A stretch of DNA of 64,000 nt from an uncultured Saprospiraceae bacterium (lineage in GTDB: Bacteria > Bacteroidota > Bacteroidia > Chitinophagales > Saprospiraceae), in contig CALJPQ010000010.1 in NCBI GenBank assembly GCA_937980645.1, positions 1 to 64,000 on the forward strand, in the 5' to 3' direction. A program made the translations under genes and the position numbers. The first letter of the stretch is position 1, and every line of letters starts with the position of its first letter. Below the pieces are notes generated by a model. The model was not told the origin of the DNA, searched no databases, and saw only the letters and a list, made by a program, of their open reading frames with translations. Below, piece by piece: positions 42,073 to 56,638 of this stretch.

Positions 42073-42125
42073 GGCATTTACGGTCGTTCAAAACTCTTAA
42101 ATGGTTTTATTTAAGCAAATCCACC

Positions 42126-42659
42126 ATGACACGCGAAGATAAAAACGCAGCGATTGCAGAACTCCGGGAGACCCTGGGAGCAACCCCCTTCTTCTATATA
42201 GCGGACTCCTCCACGCTGACAGTAGCTCAGGTAAATAAGCTGCGGCGCATGTGCTTCGAGAAAGGCATCAAGATGCAGGTAGCCAAAAATACCCTCATCC
42301 GCAAAGCCTTAGAAGCTATCGCTGCCGATAGCCAGCGCGACTATGCACCGCTCTATGATAGCCTGCATGGCCCCACTACCCTGCTCATTTCGGACAATCC
42401 GAAAGCGCCTGCCCAGCTCATTGAAGAGTTCCGGAAAACGGCAGAGCGCCCGGTACTCAAAGCAGCGTACATTGACTCCAGCATCTTCATCGGCGATGAC
42501 CAGGTCAAAACTCTGGTCAACCTGAAGAGCAAAGAAGAACTCATTGGCGAGATTGCTGGCCTGTTGATGTCGCCAGCGCGCAACCTGGCAGGTGCTATTG
42601 CCTCTTCGGGCAGCAAGGTGGCCGGCGTCATCAAGACGCTCGCCGAGCGCGAAGGCTAG
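42126..42659 (+). CDS. rplJ: 50S ribosomal protein L10
   Basis: 177 residues. MTREDKNAAIAELRETLG and KGIKMQVAKNTLIRKALE are the conserved RNA-binding regions; the C-terminal helix (PARNLAGAIASSGSKVAGVI) docks L12 dimers. L10 anchors the L12 stalk. It is 53 bp after rplA. Confidence 0.97.
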   Translation: MTREDKNAAIAELRETLGATPFFYIADSSTLTVAQVNKLRRMCFEKGIKMQVAKNTLIRKALEAIAADSQRDYAPLYDSLHGPTTLLISDNPKAPAQLIEEFRKTAERPVLKAAYIDSSIFIGDDQVKTLVNLKSKEELIGEIAGLLMSPARNLAGAIASSGSKVAGVIKTLAEREG

Positions 42660-42802
42660 CCTTGCGCGCCAGGTGCGCCCCTCTTCCTCTCTTACGGCTT
42701 CCAAGCATGTATATGCGCCTCCAATACCTCTAAACCTCGAAAGTTGCACCTTATGAGCACTCATTCACCTTATTTGCAAACTACTTTAAATTCTCTGACA
42801 CA

Positions 42803-43192
42803 ATGGCAGATCTGAAAGCGCTTGCTGAGCAATTAGTAAACCTGACCATCAAAGAAGCGAGCGAACTGCTCACCATTCTCAAAGAAGAGCACGGCATCGA
42901 GCCGGCTGCTTCGGCTGTGGCGGTAGCCGCCATGCCCGGCGCTGCTGCTGGCGGAGGTGGCGAGGCTGCTGCTCCGGAAAAGACGGAATTCGACGTCATC
43001 CTGAAGGATGCAGGTGCAGGCAAACTGAATGTCATCAAAGAGGTGAAAAACCTCTTGGGTCTGGGCCTGGCCGAAGCAAAAGCCCTGGTAGATGGTGCTC
43101 CAAGCCCCATCAAGACGGGAATCGGCAAAGCCGAGGCTGAAGAACTCAAAGCGAAGCTCGAAGGGCTGGGCGCTACCGTAGAACTCAAGTAA
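42803..43192 (+). CDS. rplL: 50S ribosomal protein L7/L12
   Basis: 129 residues. The N-terminal dimerisation helices ([20 protein letters not shown]) are followed by a flexible Ala/Gly hinge and the C-terminal factor-binding domain ([19 protein letters not shown]). It recruits translation factors to the ribosome. The gap to rplJ is 143 bp; the gap to rpoB is 318 bp and contains a long hairpin. Confidence 0.97.
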   Translation: MADLKALAEQLVNLTIKEASELLTILKEEHGIEPAASAVAVAAMPGAAAGGGGEAAAPEKTEFDVILKDAGAGKLNVIKEVKNLLGLGLAEAKALVDGAPSPIKTGIGKAEAEELKAKLEGLGATVELK

Positions 43193-43326
43193 GAGCGACC
43201 GAAGGCCCCGGCGAAGGTCTTCTGAAGCTTTCGCCCTCGCGCAACTTTTTATCAAGCGCTTTACCTTCAGTGTTCTTACCTACGGATGATTACCTGCTTC
43301 TTTCCTTCTCTTTTGCGTCAAGCATT

Positions 43327-43372
43327 CAGGCTTAGTGCTTTTGGGCATAATGCTTCAAAAGCGCTAAGCCTG
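43327..43372 (+). promoter_or_regulatory. Long hairpin in the rplL-rpoB gap (RNase processing or attenuation candidate)
   Basis: 17-nt arms (43327-43343, CAGGCTTAGTGCTTTTG, and 43356-43372) pair completely with a single G-U pair, and the loop can pair further (GCAT / ATGC). No T-run follows, so it is unlikely to be an intrinsic terminator. E. coli has an attenuator and an RNase III site in the same gap; the analogy is inference. The rest of the 318-bp gap shows no gene. Confidence 0.65.
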
Positions 43373-43510
43373 TTGCTATCTGAGGATGCTTCACCCGCGC
43401 CCCGATAAACCTTGCAGAGCGCAACATATTCCTACCCTTACCTTTTCTGGCCTACCGGTCCCGCTTTTCTGGCCTGATTCGCCCACAGCACACCAGTACA
43501 ATTTGCTAAA

Positions 43511-46500
43511 ATGACCCATAACGGCACATCTAACGGGGTACACCCCAAAACCGGCGTCCAAGAGCGCATTAGCTTCGGCAAAATTCGACTGGCCGATCAT
43601 TACCCAGACCTGCTCGAAATACAGCTCAAGTCATTCCAGGAGTTTTTTCAATTAGAAACCACTCCTGAAAATCGAGCAGCAGAAGGGCTTTACAAGGTTT
43701 TCAAAGAAAACTTTCCCATCACGGATGCTCGCAACATCTTCAACTTAGAGTTTCTCGACTATTTCATTGACCCGCCGCGGTACTCTATCGAAGAGTGCAT
43801 GCAGCGGGGGCTGACGTATTCTGTACCGCTCAAGGCCAAATTGCGCCTGTCGTGCAACGACGAGGAGCACATTGACTTCAAAACCGTTGTGCAGGACGTT
43901 TTCCTGGGTAACATCCCCTACATGACGCCCAAAGGGACGTTCGTTATCAACGGCGCCGAGCGCGTCATCGTGTCGCAGCTGCACCGCTCGCCAGGCGTGT
44001 TCTTCGGGCAGAGTTACCATCCCAACGGCACGAAAATTTATAGCGCCCGGGTTATTCCGTTCAAAGGCGCGTGGATGGAGTTTGCCACCGATACCAACCT
44101 GGTCATGTATGCTTACATTGACCGCAAGAAGAAGTTCCCGGTTACCACTCTTTTGCGCGCCATTGGCTTCGACAGCGATCAGGCCATCCTCGACCTGTTC
44201 AACCTGTCGGAAGAGGTGCCCTGCACGCGCGAGAACCTCGAGGCCGTCATTGGGCGAAAACTGGCCGCCCGGGTACTGAAAACCTGGACGGAAGACTTCG
44301 TGGACGAAGACACCGGCGAAGTCGCTTCCATTGTGCGCAACCAGGTGATCCTGGAGCGAGATGTGGTGCTGGATGAAACCAACATCGAGCAAATCCTGGC
44401 CTCTCAAGTCCCCACCATCATTCTGCAAAGGACGGACATTGACGAGGACTTCTCCATCATCTACAACACCCTGCAAAAAGACCAGACTTCCAGCGAGCTG
44501 GAGGCTGTTACCCACATCTATCGCCAGCTGCGCGGCTCCGAACCACCCGACGACGAAACCGCCCGCGGCATCATTGACAAGCTCTTCTTCTCCGACAAGC
44601 GCTACAACCTCGGCGAAGTTGGTCGCTTCAAAATCAACCGCAAACTCCAGCTGGATATTCCGCTGGATGTGCTGGTGCTGACTAAAGAGGACATCATCGC
44701 CATTGTGCGTTACATCGTGGCTTTAGTCAACAACAAGGCGGAAATTGACGACATTGATCACCTGTCAAACCGCCGTGTGCGCACCGTAGGTGAGCAGCTC
44801 TTTGCCCAGTTCGGCGTCGGTCTGGCCCGTATGGCGCGCACCATTCGCGAGCGCATGAATGTGCGCGACAACGAGGTGTTCACGCCTATGGACCTCATCA
44901 ACGCCCGCACGCTGTCGTCGGTGATCAACTCCTTCTTCGGCACCAGCCAGTTGTCGCAGTTTCTCGACCAGACCAACCCGCTGTCCGAAATTACGCATAA
45001 ACGCCGCATCTCGGCCCTCGGCCCGGGCGGTCTGAGCCGCGAACGCGCCGGCTTCGAGGTGCGCGACGTGCACTACTCCCACTACGGCCGCCTGTGCACC
45101 ATCGAAACGCCCGAAGGCCCTAACATCGGTCTGATATCCACCCTGTGCACGCACGCCAAGATCAACAAAATGGGCTTCTTGGAAACGCCCTATCGGCGCG
45201 TCGTCAATGGAAGAGTAGATGTAGAAGGCCCAGAAATCTACCTGTCGGCTGAAGCGGAAGACCGCTGCAAAATTGCCCAGGCCAACACCCCTATTGATGA
45301 AACCGGCGCCTTCCTGGAAGATCGCCTGCGCTGCCGCGAACACGGCGACTTTCCCATCCTGTCGCCCGAAGAAGTGGAGTACATAGACGTAGCACCCAAC
45401 CAGATTGTAGGCGTGTCGGCATCGTTGATCCCTTTCTTAGAAAACGACGACGCCAACCGCGCCCTCATGGGCTCCAACATGCAACGCCAGGCAGTACCCT
45501 TGGTGCGCCCGCATTCGCCCATCGTCGGCACAGGTCTGGAGGCCAAAGTTGCTCGCGACAGCCGCATGCTCATCAATGCCGAAGGCTCGGGCGTGGTCGA
45601 ATACGTGGACGCCAACGAAATCGTCATCCTCTACGACCGCACCGAAGAAGACCAGCTCGTCTCCTTCGAAGACGCCCGCAAGACCTATCGTCTCACCAAG
45701 TTCATGCGCACCAACCAGGGCACCTGCATCAACCTCAAGCCCATCGTGCGCAAGGGCCAGCGTGTCGAAAAAGACGACATTCTCTGTGAAGGCTATGCCA
45801 CCGAAAACGGCGAGTTGGCCTTAGGCCAAAACCTGAAGGTGGCCTTCATGCCCTGGAAAGGCTACAACTTTGAAGACGCCATCGTTATCTCTGAGCGCGT
45901 TGTGCAGGAAGATATCTTCACTTCCATCCACATCGAACACTTCGAACTGGATGTGCGCGACACCAAATTGGGTGAAGAAGAACTCACGGCCGACATCCCC
46001 AACGTCAGCGAAGAGGCAACCAAAGACTTGGACGAAAACGGCATCATCCGTATCGGCGCCTGGGCGCGCGAAGGCGATATCCTCATCGGCAAAATCACGC
46101 CTAAAGGCGAAACCGACCCAACCCCCGAAGAGAAACTGCTCCGCGCTATCTTCGGCGACAAGGCTGGCGACGTCAAAGATGCCTCGCTCAAGGTGCCGCC
46201 CAGCATCAGCGGTGTGGTCATTGACCGACAGTTGTTTGCTCGCGCCAAAAAGGACAAGACGCAAAAAGAACAGGAAAAAGTCCTGCTCGATCGCCTCGAT
46301 GACGAGCATGCCGTCAACCTGAACAAGCTGAAGACCATCCTGGTGGACAAACTCCAGGTACTGGTTAAGGACAAGGTAACCAACGGCATCCGCAGCATCT
46401 ACGGCGAAGAAATGGTGCCCAAAGGCGCCAAACTCACCCTCCAGGTGCTGCGCGAACAGATCGACTACACTCAGGTGGATTATGCCAACTGGACCAACGA

Positions 46501-47434
46501 CAAGCACACCAACCAGCTCATTGCCCGCCTGTTGCACAACTACAACATCAAGGTCAATGAGGAAGTGGGCCGCTACAAACGCGAAAAGTTCAACATCAGC
46601 ATCGGCGACGAGTTGCCCGCAGGCGTGCTTAAGTTAGCCAAAGTCTATCTGGCCAAAAAGCGCAAACTCAAAGTGGGCGACAAGCTTGCCGGTCGCCACG
46701 GCAACAAAGGCATCGTCAGCCGTATCGTGCGCATCGAAGACATGCCGTTCCTGGAAGATGGCACTCCTGTAGATGTTGTGCTCAACCCGCTGGGCGTGCC
46801 TTCGCGTATGAACCTGGGTCAGATCTTCGAGACCGTATTGGGCTGGGCCGGCGAACGGCTGGGCGTTAAATTCGCCACACCCATCTTCGACGGCGCCAAA
46901 CGCCACGAAATTGAAGAGTGGATCCAGCGTGCAGGTCTGCCGCAACTCGGCCAGACCTATTTGTACGATGGTGAAACCGGCGACCGCTTCCACCAAAAGG
47001 CTACAGTGGGCGTCATTTACATGCTCAAACTGAGCCACATGGTGGACGACAAGATGCACGCGCGCTCCATCGGCCCGTACTCGCTCATTACCCAGCAGCC
47101 CCTCGGCGGTAAAGCCCAGTTCGGCGGCCAGCGCTTCGGGGAAATGGAAGTGTGGGCCCTCGAAGCCTACGGCGCTTCCACCATCCTGCAAGAACTGCTT
47201 ACCTTCAAATCTGACGACATTCAGGGCCGAGCCAAAGCCTACGAGGCCATCGTCAAAGGCGACAACTTGCCCGAACCGAACATTCCGGAGTCGTTCAACG
47301 TCCTCATCCACGAACTGCGCGGCTTAGCCTTAGACGTGAAGTTCTTAGAGCAAGAGCAGCAAAAGAACAAAGACCGGGACGAGGAAATAGAGCGAGATAG
47401 GAAAGAAAAAACGAAAGAGAAAGAGCGCAAGTAA
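43511..47434 (+). CDS. rpoB: DNA-directed RNA polymerase subunit beta
   Basis: 1307 residues. The rifampicin-binding region reads [20 protein letters not shown] and then [20 protein letters not shown], with the wild-type D, H and S residues. Later conserved blocks include [11 protein letters not shown] and [18 protein letters not shown]. The protein ends in an unusually charged tail of about 28 residues ([20 protein letters not shown] and on). It forms the catalytic cleft with the beta-prime subunit. It is followed after 43 bp by a methyltransferase gene, not by rpoC. Confidence 0.98.
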   Translation: MTHNGTSNGVHPKTGVQERISFGKIRLADHYPDLLEIQLKSFQEFFQLETTPENRAAEGLYKVFKENFPITDARNIFNLEFLDYFIDPPRYSIEECMQRGLTYSVPLKAKLRLSCNDEEHIDFKTVVQDVFLGNIPYMTPKGTFVINGAERVIVSQLHRSPGVFFGQSYHPNGTKIYSARVIPFKGAWMEFATDTNLVMYAYIDRKKKFPVTTLLRAIGFDSDQAILDLFNLSEEVPCTRENLEAVIGRKLAARVLKTWTEDFVDEDTGEVASIVRNQVILERDVVLDETNIEQILASQVPTIILQRTDIDEDFSIIYNTLQKDQTSSELEAVTHIYRQLRGSEPPDDETARGIIDKLFFSDKRYNLGEVGRFKINRKLQLDIPLDVLVLTKEDIIAIVRYIVALVNNKAEIDDIDHLSNRRVRTVGEQLFAQFGVGLARMARTIRERMNVRDNEVFTPMDLINARTLSSVINSFFGTSQLSQFLDQTNPLSEITHKRRISALGPGGLSRERAGFEVRDVHYSHYGRLCTIETPEGPNIGLISTLCTHAKINKMGFLETPYRRVVNGRVDVEGPEIYLSAEAEDRCKIAQANTPIDETGAFLEDRLRCREHGDFPILSPEEVEYIDVAPNQIVGVSASLIPFLENDDANRALMGSNMQRQAVPLVRPHSPIVGTGLEAKVARDSRMLINAEGSGVVEYVDANEIVILYDRTEEDQLVSFEDARKTYRLTKFMRTNQGTCINLKPIVRKGQRVEKDDILCEGYATENGELALGQNLKVAFMPWKGYNFEDAIVISERVVQEDIFTSIHIEHFELDVRDTKLGEEELTADIPNVSEEATKDLDENGIIRIGAWAREGDILIGKITPKGETDPTPEEKLLRAIFGDKAGDVKDASLKVPPSISGVVIDRQLFARAKKDKTQKEQEKVLLDRLDDEHAVNLNKLKTILVDKLQVLVKDKVTNGIRSIYGEEMVPKGAKLTLQVLREQIDYTQVDYANWTNDKHTNQLIARLLHNYNIKVNEEVGRYKREKFNISIGDELPAGVLKLAKVYLAKKRKLKVGDKLAGRHGNKGIVSRIVRIEDMPFLEDGTPVDVVLNPLGVPSRMNLGQIFETVLGWAGERLGVKFATPIFDGAKRHEIEEWIQRAGLPQLGQTYLYDGETGDRFHQKATVGVIYMLKLSHMVDDKMHARSIGPYSLITQQPLGGKAQFGGQRFGEMEVWALEAYGASTILQELLTFKSDDIQGRAKAYEAIVKGDNLPEPNIPESFNVLIHELRGLALDVKFLEQEQQKNKDRDEEIERDRKEKTKEKERK

Positions 47435-47477
47435 CGGTAACCAGAGCGACACCCTGTAACCGTCGCACCCATACAGC

Positions 47478-48305
47478 ATGACCAGCATCGAAGCATACCT
47501 CTCTGGCGAACGCCTCTATGGCGACGACCTGACAATCGAACAGATCGCCTCTTGGTACGAGGACGAGCGGGAGGGGTATGCTCATCTGGTAGAGCGCTAC
47601 GGCTGGGCAGAAACCGAAGGCCGCTATGCCTACCACCCCGTCAATGTGCTGTACGGTTATCGGTACTTGCCCAAAGACGCAACCTTTGCGCGAGCACTGG
47701 GCTTAGGCTCCGCCACTGGCGATGAGTTCCTGCCCATTCTTTCGCGCATTGGCTCGATTGACATCCTGGAACCATCCGAACAGCTGAAACGCACCGAACT
47801 GCAAGGCGTACGCCTGCACTACTACAAGCCTTCTGTGGACGGCACTATGCCTTTCCCCGACGACTATTTCCAGCTGCAAACGTGCTTCAGTACCCTGCAC
47901 CACATCCCGAACGTCTCTTACGTTATGGGCGAACTGCACCGATGCCTGGCACCCGGTGGCTTTTTACTCATCCGTGAGCCGGTGCATTCTATGGGCGACT
48001 GGCGCTACCCGCGCCCAATGCTGACCAAACACGAACGCGGTATTCCACTGGGCTTCTTTCGACAGCGCATTGCTCAACTGGGCTTCACTGTCGTACGCGA
48101 AAGCCTGTGCCTGACGATGAACTCCTTCCTGCAGCGAACCGTAGGCAAGTGGCTGCCCCGCTCACTCACCGAGTACAATGCTTACGTTTACGTGGACATG
48201 GTGCTCTCGCGCCTGACGGCTTTCAACCTGCATTATCACCCTAAAAACCTGTGGCAGCGCATTGCTCCTCAGAGCGTCTTCTACGTTTTGCAAAAGAACA
48301 ACTAA
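47478..48305 (+). CDS. Class I SAM-dependent methyltransferase inserted between rpoB and rpoC
   Basis: 275 residues. The N-terminal cap (YLSGERLYGDDLTIEQIASW, EDEREGYAHL) precedes a Methyltransf_11-like Rossmann fold: motif I FARALGLGSATGDEF near residue 74, motif II IDILEPSEQL, then FPDDYFQLQTCFSTLHHIPN (post-II) and GGFLLIREPVHSMGDW. The C-terminal 90 residues are less familiar. Similar proteins are found in glycan biosynthesis clusters, which suggests a sugar or small-molecule acceptor. It lies 43 bp after rpoB and 42 bp before rpoC, on the same strand, with no terminator or promoter between, so it must share the rpoBC transcript. Codon use is not visibly different from its neighbours. Confidence 0.85.
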   Translation: MTSIEAYLSGERLYGDDLTIEQIASWYEDEREGYAHLVERYGWAETEGRYAYHPVNVLYGYRYLPKDATFARALGLGSATGDEFLPILSRIGSIDILEPSEQLKRTELQGVRLHYYKPSVDGTMPFPDDYFQLQTCFSTLHHIPNVSYVMGELHRCLAPGGFLLIREPVHSMGDWRYPRPMLTKHERGIPLGFFRQRIAQLGFTVVRESLCLTMNSFLQRTVGKWLPRSLTEYNAYVYVDMVLSRLTAFNLHYHPKNLWQRIAPQSVFYVLQKNN

Positions 48306-48347
48306 GAGGCGCCGTGTTTCCTTAACCACCACTCAACTGCATCGAAT

Positions 48348-52634
<4,287 letters not shown>

Positions 52635-52664
52635 ACGCGACAACGTTAACCTTTGAGTCGGCAA

Positions 52665-52697
52665 AAGCCCTCTCTCTGCGCTGCAGAGAGAGGGCTT
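52665..52697 (+). terminator. Terminator after rpoC
   Basis: Perfect 15-bp arms AAGCCCTCTCTCTGC and GCAGAGAGAGGGCTT with loop GCT, 30 nt past the rpoC stop. The downstream T-run is weak (TTCGTCGTTG), but stem strength and position mark the end of the rpoBC transcript. Confidence 0.75.
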
Positions 52698-52870
52698 CGT
52701 CGTTGTATCCGCGCGCCAAAGGCCACACAAAATACCGCAATGTATTTTTTAATCCTTGCGCCGACGACTTTTCTCCATTTTTGGCCTGATTTTTTCGCGC
52801 TGATAGCGTATGCTTTGCCTTTAATCCGTCCCAGAGCACTCGGTTTTCATCACAAATACTTTATCATCCC

Positions 52871-54817
52871 ATGGTCAAGTTTTACCGGTTCTTTCCCGCA
52901 ATAGGTCTTCTGATAGCCTTAAACGCAAGTGGTCAGATAAGTGAAGGTGGTCTTCCACCGAGTTTTTTGCCCGAAAATGCAGCAATGTTTGCCGCGGCTA
53001 ACGCTCTGGAGCCGCTGAAATGGTCAGGACTTAGCCTCAAACAGCTGCTGACCGACGACGCTGCCAACCCTGAACAGAGCCGCTTTGCGGTGCCCGTACC
53101 CGACGCCGTAGATGTATCTTTAGAAAATGCGGGGCAATGGCTGGCACTTCCCAACGGTGACCGCGTATGGCGCTGTGCCGTGCAGGTACCCGATGCCTTT
53201 GGCTTGCTGTTGCTTTTTGACCGGCTCGTGCTGCCGCCCGGCTGTCGCTTGTTTGCGTACACGCCCGACCGCTCGTTTGTTGTCGGAGCCTACACAGAAA
53301 AAAGCTGCCTGCCCACGGGAGAGTTTCTCATCGGTATTGTACCCAGCCCTACGGCCGTACTGGAATTGGTAGTGGAAGCCCAAAGCCGCCAGATGCCCCA
53401 GCTGCACCTCAACCGCATAGACTACGTGTATGACCCTGCCGGTCTGTGGCCCGAGGGCATGCCGGAAAACTTTGGCGGCTCCCTTAATTGCAACATCAAC
53501 ATCAACTGCCCACTGGGCCAGAACTGGCAGACCGAAAAGCGCGGCGTGGCCCGCATCCTCATGGTCTTCTCCAACGGCGCCGGGTGGTGCTCCGGCTCGC
53601 TCGTGGCCAACACGGCCGGTACAGCCGAGCCTTACTTTCTGACCGCACACCACTGCCAGATCATCGGCTCTAACCCTGACTTCAATGTCTGGCGCTTCGA
53701 CTTCGGCTATGAGGCGCCAGGCTGCCCTAATCCATCTGTAGAGCCGCAGCGAGTCTCCGTCCTGGGCTGCCAGCGCATCGCCTTCCGCGAAGAGACGGAC
53801 TTCATGCTGCTTAAACTCAGCAGCCTCCCACAAGGCTATAATGCCTATTTCAACGGCTGGAACCGCACACCTGCCACCAATAACTTAGTGCAAAACAGCA
53901 CGTTTATCCATCACCCCAGCGGCGACATCCAGAAAATCTCGTACGACAAAGACCCGGCGACCATCTTTCCGCAAGCCATCAACTGGGGCGGTGCTTTCGG
54001 CGTATCGCCCCCAAACACGCACTGGCTGGTCGTCCCAGACGAGGGCATCTATCAGCCCGGATCCTCGGGATGCGTTCTCTTCGACCAGAACAAACGCATC
54101 GTGGGCCAACTGCACGGCGGCAATCTGGACCCCAACACTTGCACCGTCAGCGGCAGCTGGTTCGGTCGCTTCGACCTCTCCTGGGACCAGGGCTCCACGC
54201 CCAGCGCGCGCCTGCGCGAATGGCTCGACCCCGCCGGAACTAACCCTCTTACCCAAAACGGATACGCACCGCCCACACAGCGCAGCATCAGCGGACAGGT
54301 GCGAACGCACTGGGGCACACCCATGCCCAACGTCGTTGTGCAACTCACGGGCGGCGCCACCGCTACCACCCGCACCGACGCCAACGGACGTTACACCTTC
54401 AACAACCTGACGCCCGGGCTGAACTATACCGTAACGCCCTCGCGCGATACCAACCCCGTCAACGGTGTAACCACCTTCGACCTGAGCATCGCCAACAAAC
54501 ACATCCTCGGCGTAGAATCCTTAGACTCACCCTGGAAAATCATCGCCGCCGACGCCAATGGCAGTAACTCGGTAACCACCCTCGACCTGCTCGACACGCG
54601 AAAAATCATCCTGGCCCTGAGCACGAACTTTCCCGTCGTACCTTCGTGGCGCTTTTTCCCGGCAACAACCTCCTTTGCCGACCCTACCCAACCCTTTGCG
54701 GGTGGCTTGCCGGCAGGCCTGCTGCAATTTTCTAACCTGCAGCAGAACGTTACGGATGCTGACTTCATCGGCGTCAAGGTTGGCGATGTGAATAACAATG
54801 CAAACCCAGGCGGATAG
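52871..54817 (+). CDS. Secreted trypsin-like (lysyl endopeptidase-type) serine protease with regulatory and dockerin-like domains
   Basis: 648 residues. Signal peptide MVKFYRFFPAIGLLIALNAS. A prodomain (20-200) precedes an S1-type protease with catalytic H261 (LTAHHC), D310 (ETDFMLLKL) and S399 (PGSSGC), most like bacterial lysyl endopeptidases. A CarboxypepD_reg/B-like beta-sandwich follows (ISGQVRTHWGTPMPNVVVQL), then a dockerin-like module (AADANGSNSVTTLDLLDTRK) with the Ca-loop word GDVNNNANPGG at the very C-terminus. No T9SS sorting domain follows, unlike most relatives of this architecture. The 3' end overlaps the next gene by 20 bp. Confidence 0.85.
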   Translation: MVKFYRFFPAIGLLIALNASGQISEGGLPPSFLPENAAMFAAANALEPLKWSGLSLKQLLTDDAANPEQSRFAVPVPDAVDVSLENAGQWLALPNGDRVWRCAVQVPDAFGLLLLFDRLVLPPGCRLFAYTPDRSFVVGAYTEKSCLPTGEFLIGIVPSPTAVLELVVEAQSRQMPQLHLNRIDYVYDPAGLWPEGMPENFGGSLNCNININCPLGQNWQTEKRGVARILMVFSNGAGWCSGSLVANTAGTAEPYFLTAHHCQIIGSNPDFNVWRFDFGYEAPGCPNPSVEPQRVSVLGCQRIAFREETDFMLLKLSSLPQGYNAYFNGWNRTPATNNLVQNSTFIHHPSGDIQKISYDKDPATIFPQAINWGGAFGVSPPNTHWLVVPDEGIYQPGSSGCVLFDQNKRIVGQLHGGNLDPNTCTVSGSWFGRFDLSWDQGSTPSARLREWLDPAGTNPLTQNGYAPPTQRSISGQVRTHWGTPMPNVVVQLTGGATATTRTDANGRYTFNNLTPGLNYTVTPSRDTNPVNGVTTFDLSIANKHILGVESLDSPWKIIAADANGSNSVTTLDLLDTRKIILALSTNFPVVPSWRFFPATTSFADPTQPFAGGLPAGLLQFSNLQQNVTDADFIGVKVGDVNNNANPGG

Positions 54818-55583
54818 ACTAAAACTGACCCTTCTTGGCACCGGCACCTCACAAGGCGTACCCGTCATCGGATGCGAGTGCCCAGTATGCACATCCACTG
54901 ACCCGCACGATCAGCGCCTCCGCTCGGCAGCGTTGCTGACCTGCGGCCCCACCAACATCCTCATTGACGCCGGCCCCGACCTACGCCTGCAGATGTTGCG
55001 CGCCCGCGTGCGGCACTTAGACGCCATTCTCATCACCCACGAGCACAACGACCACGTCATCGGCTTAGACGACGTGCGCCCGTTCAACTTCAGCACCGGC
55101 CGCCCCATGGCCGTCTATGCCCAGCCGCGCGTGGCCGACATCGTGCGTTTCCGCTTTGCCTACGTCTTTGAAAGCCCTCACCCGGGACTACCCCGCATCG
55201 AACTACACGCCATTGACGCCGACACACCATTCCAGCTCAATGGCCTGAACATTCAGCCCATCGGCATCTGGCACGGCACGCTGCCCATTCTAGGCTTCCG
55301 CTTCGGTGATCTGGCCTACCTCACCGACGTGAAAACCATACCACCCGATCAGCTGCAAAAGGTCAAGGGCACGCGCTTTTTGGTCATCAACGCCCTGCGC
55401 CGGCGCGCGCACCCTACCCACCTGACTTTAGAAGAAGCCCTCGCCCTCATCGAGGAAATCGGCCCTGAGCACGCCTGGCTTACCCACATCAGCCACGAGC
55501 TTGGCCTGGCCCGCGAAGTGAGCGCCCAGCTGCCGCTCGGCGTGTCGCTGGGCTACGACGGGCTGGAAATCATCTGCCCATGA
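54798..55583 (+). CDS. MBL-fold metallo-hydrolase, PhnP-like
   Basis: 261 residues. The metal motif is ILITHEHNDHVIGLDDVRPF; further ligand positions fit GIWHGTLPILGFRFGDLAYL and LTHISHELGLAREV. Before the core is a CxxC-containing stretch (GVPVIGCECPVCTSTDPHDQ), as in the phosphodiesterase PhnP. PhnP hydrolyses cyclic phosphodiesters; no phosphonate genes are nearby, so the true substrate is unknown. The start overlaps the protease gene by 20 bp and the stop overlaps the next gene by 4 bp. Confidence 0.85.
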   Translation: MQTQADRLKLTLLGTGTSQGVPVIGCECPVCTSTDPHDQRLRSAALLTCGPTNILIDAGPDLRLQMLRARVRHLDAILITHEHNDHVIGLDDVRPFNFSTGRPMAVYAQPRVADIVRFRFAYVFESPHPGLPRIELHAIDADTPFQLNGLNIQPIGIWHGTLPILGFRFGDLAYLTDVKTIPPDQLQKVKGTRFLVINALRRRAHPTHLTLEEALALIEEIGPEHAWLTHISHELGLAREVSAQLPLGVSLGYDGLEIICP

Positions 55584-56623
55584 GCCGCCTCCTGCAACGC
55601 TACTCCGCCCTCCTGGCAGCCCTGCGGTACCTGGCCCAACACCAGCTGCGCGGCGAATACTGGATACGCTTGCACAGCCCAAAATTGTGGGGCCAATCGC
55701 TTTCCGATGAACAACGCAGCCGGTGCCGCCATTACTTCCGCGGGGCACTCTTCCTCGGCGCCTCCTTCGCCGCCCAGCGCGGTTGGGCGCTGACCGGGCG
55801 CGAAATGCGCCAATTCGCCCACCTGGCCGCTCTGGCTGCCCTATTCGACGACAGCGCCGAAAATTGCCTACACCTGGCAGGCGACCATCAGGAAAGTGTC
55901 CCAGCAATTGCTGAAAGCCCGCTCGCTTTAACCCCCACCCGAACGGTGCCAGACCCATTACACACCTTCGCCCAACAGACCACCTCGGGCAGGGCACTGC
56001 TGTTTTTCTGGGAAAAAATATACGCCGACCTGCCCGCCGAAACGAACGTTTTCTTTGAAAAAACCCTGCTAAAAGTCTTTGAATTAGAAACCCAAATGGC
56101 TTCGAATAACCTGGTACCGCCTTCTGTAGAAACGCTGCAAATGCTGGCAGAAAACAAAGGCGGCTATTCGGCCCTGCTCTTTCGCCTACTCTTGCAGCCG
56201 CACCCTTCGCAGGCGGAATGCCGCGTAGCTCGGGCCTTAGGCGCCTTAGTGCAGGCCAGCGACGACCTGTTCGATCTGTGGCACGATACCCGACAACGCC
56301 TCCTAACCCCCGCGCGCTGCTGGGCCGAAGCCAATCGCCTCGACCTGGCTGAACAACACTTTGGGCAACTGTGGCACCACCTGGCTCAGGCAATCCATGC
56401 CGCTCCTGCAGCCTCTACACACGCGCGCCACACCGCTCTCGCGTTGGCCGGGCTACTGGTAACCCTCACCCGCTTCTGCCTGCAACACTATCGCCATTTA
56501 GCGCAAAAGCACGGAACTTTGCCCTGGCACCAACGAAAAGCCATGGTGCTCGACATGGCCCGCTGGGACACACGCCTCCGCGCCGTTGCTTTCGCCCTGA
56601 AAAACGGCTTTTTACCCGAATAA
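55580..56623 (+). CDS. Class 1 isoprenoid biosynthesis enzyme-like protein
   Basis: 347 residues, all-helical. Two Asp-rich motifs are placed as in trans-isoprenyl diphosphate synthases and class I terpene cyclases: D90-D-S-A-E94 (DDxxE) and D228-D-L-F-D232 (DDxxD). The flanking helices (MRQFAHLAALAALF and ALGALVQAS) also fit. The motifs differ from the chain-elongating enzyme encoded at 57867, so a cyclase or a divergent function is possible. It is translated from an ATGA overlap with the MBL gene and precedes gmhA, so the three form one unit. Product unknown. Confidence 0.6.
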   Translation: MSRLLQRYSALLAALRYLAQHQLRGEYWIRLHSPKLWGQSLSDEQRSRCRHYFRGALFLGASFAAQRGWALTGREMRQFAHLAALAALFDDSAENCLHLAGDHQESVPAIAESPLALTPTRTVPDPLHTFAQQTTSGRALLFFWEKIYADLPAETNVFFEKTLLKVFELETQMASNNLVPPSVETLQMLAENKGGYSALLFRLLLQPHPSQAECRVARALGALVQASDDLFDLWHDTRQRLLTPARCWAEANRLDLAEQHFGQLWHHLAQAIHAAPAASTHARHTALALAGLLVTLTRFCLQHYRHLAQKHGTLPWHQRKAMVLDMARWDTRLRAVAFALKNGFLPE

Positions 56624-56638
56624 ATACACTCACCACTT

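Noticed and set aside
43193..43510. A small gene in the rplL-rpoB gap
   Set aside because: No frame of convincing length or start; the region is explained better by the hairpin and leader sequence.
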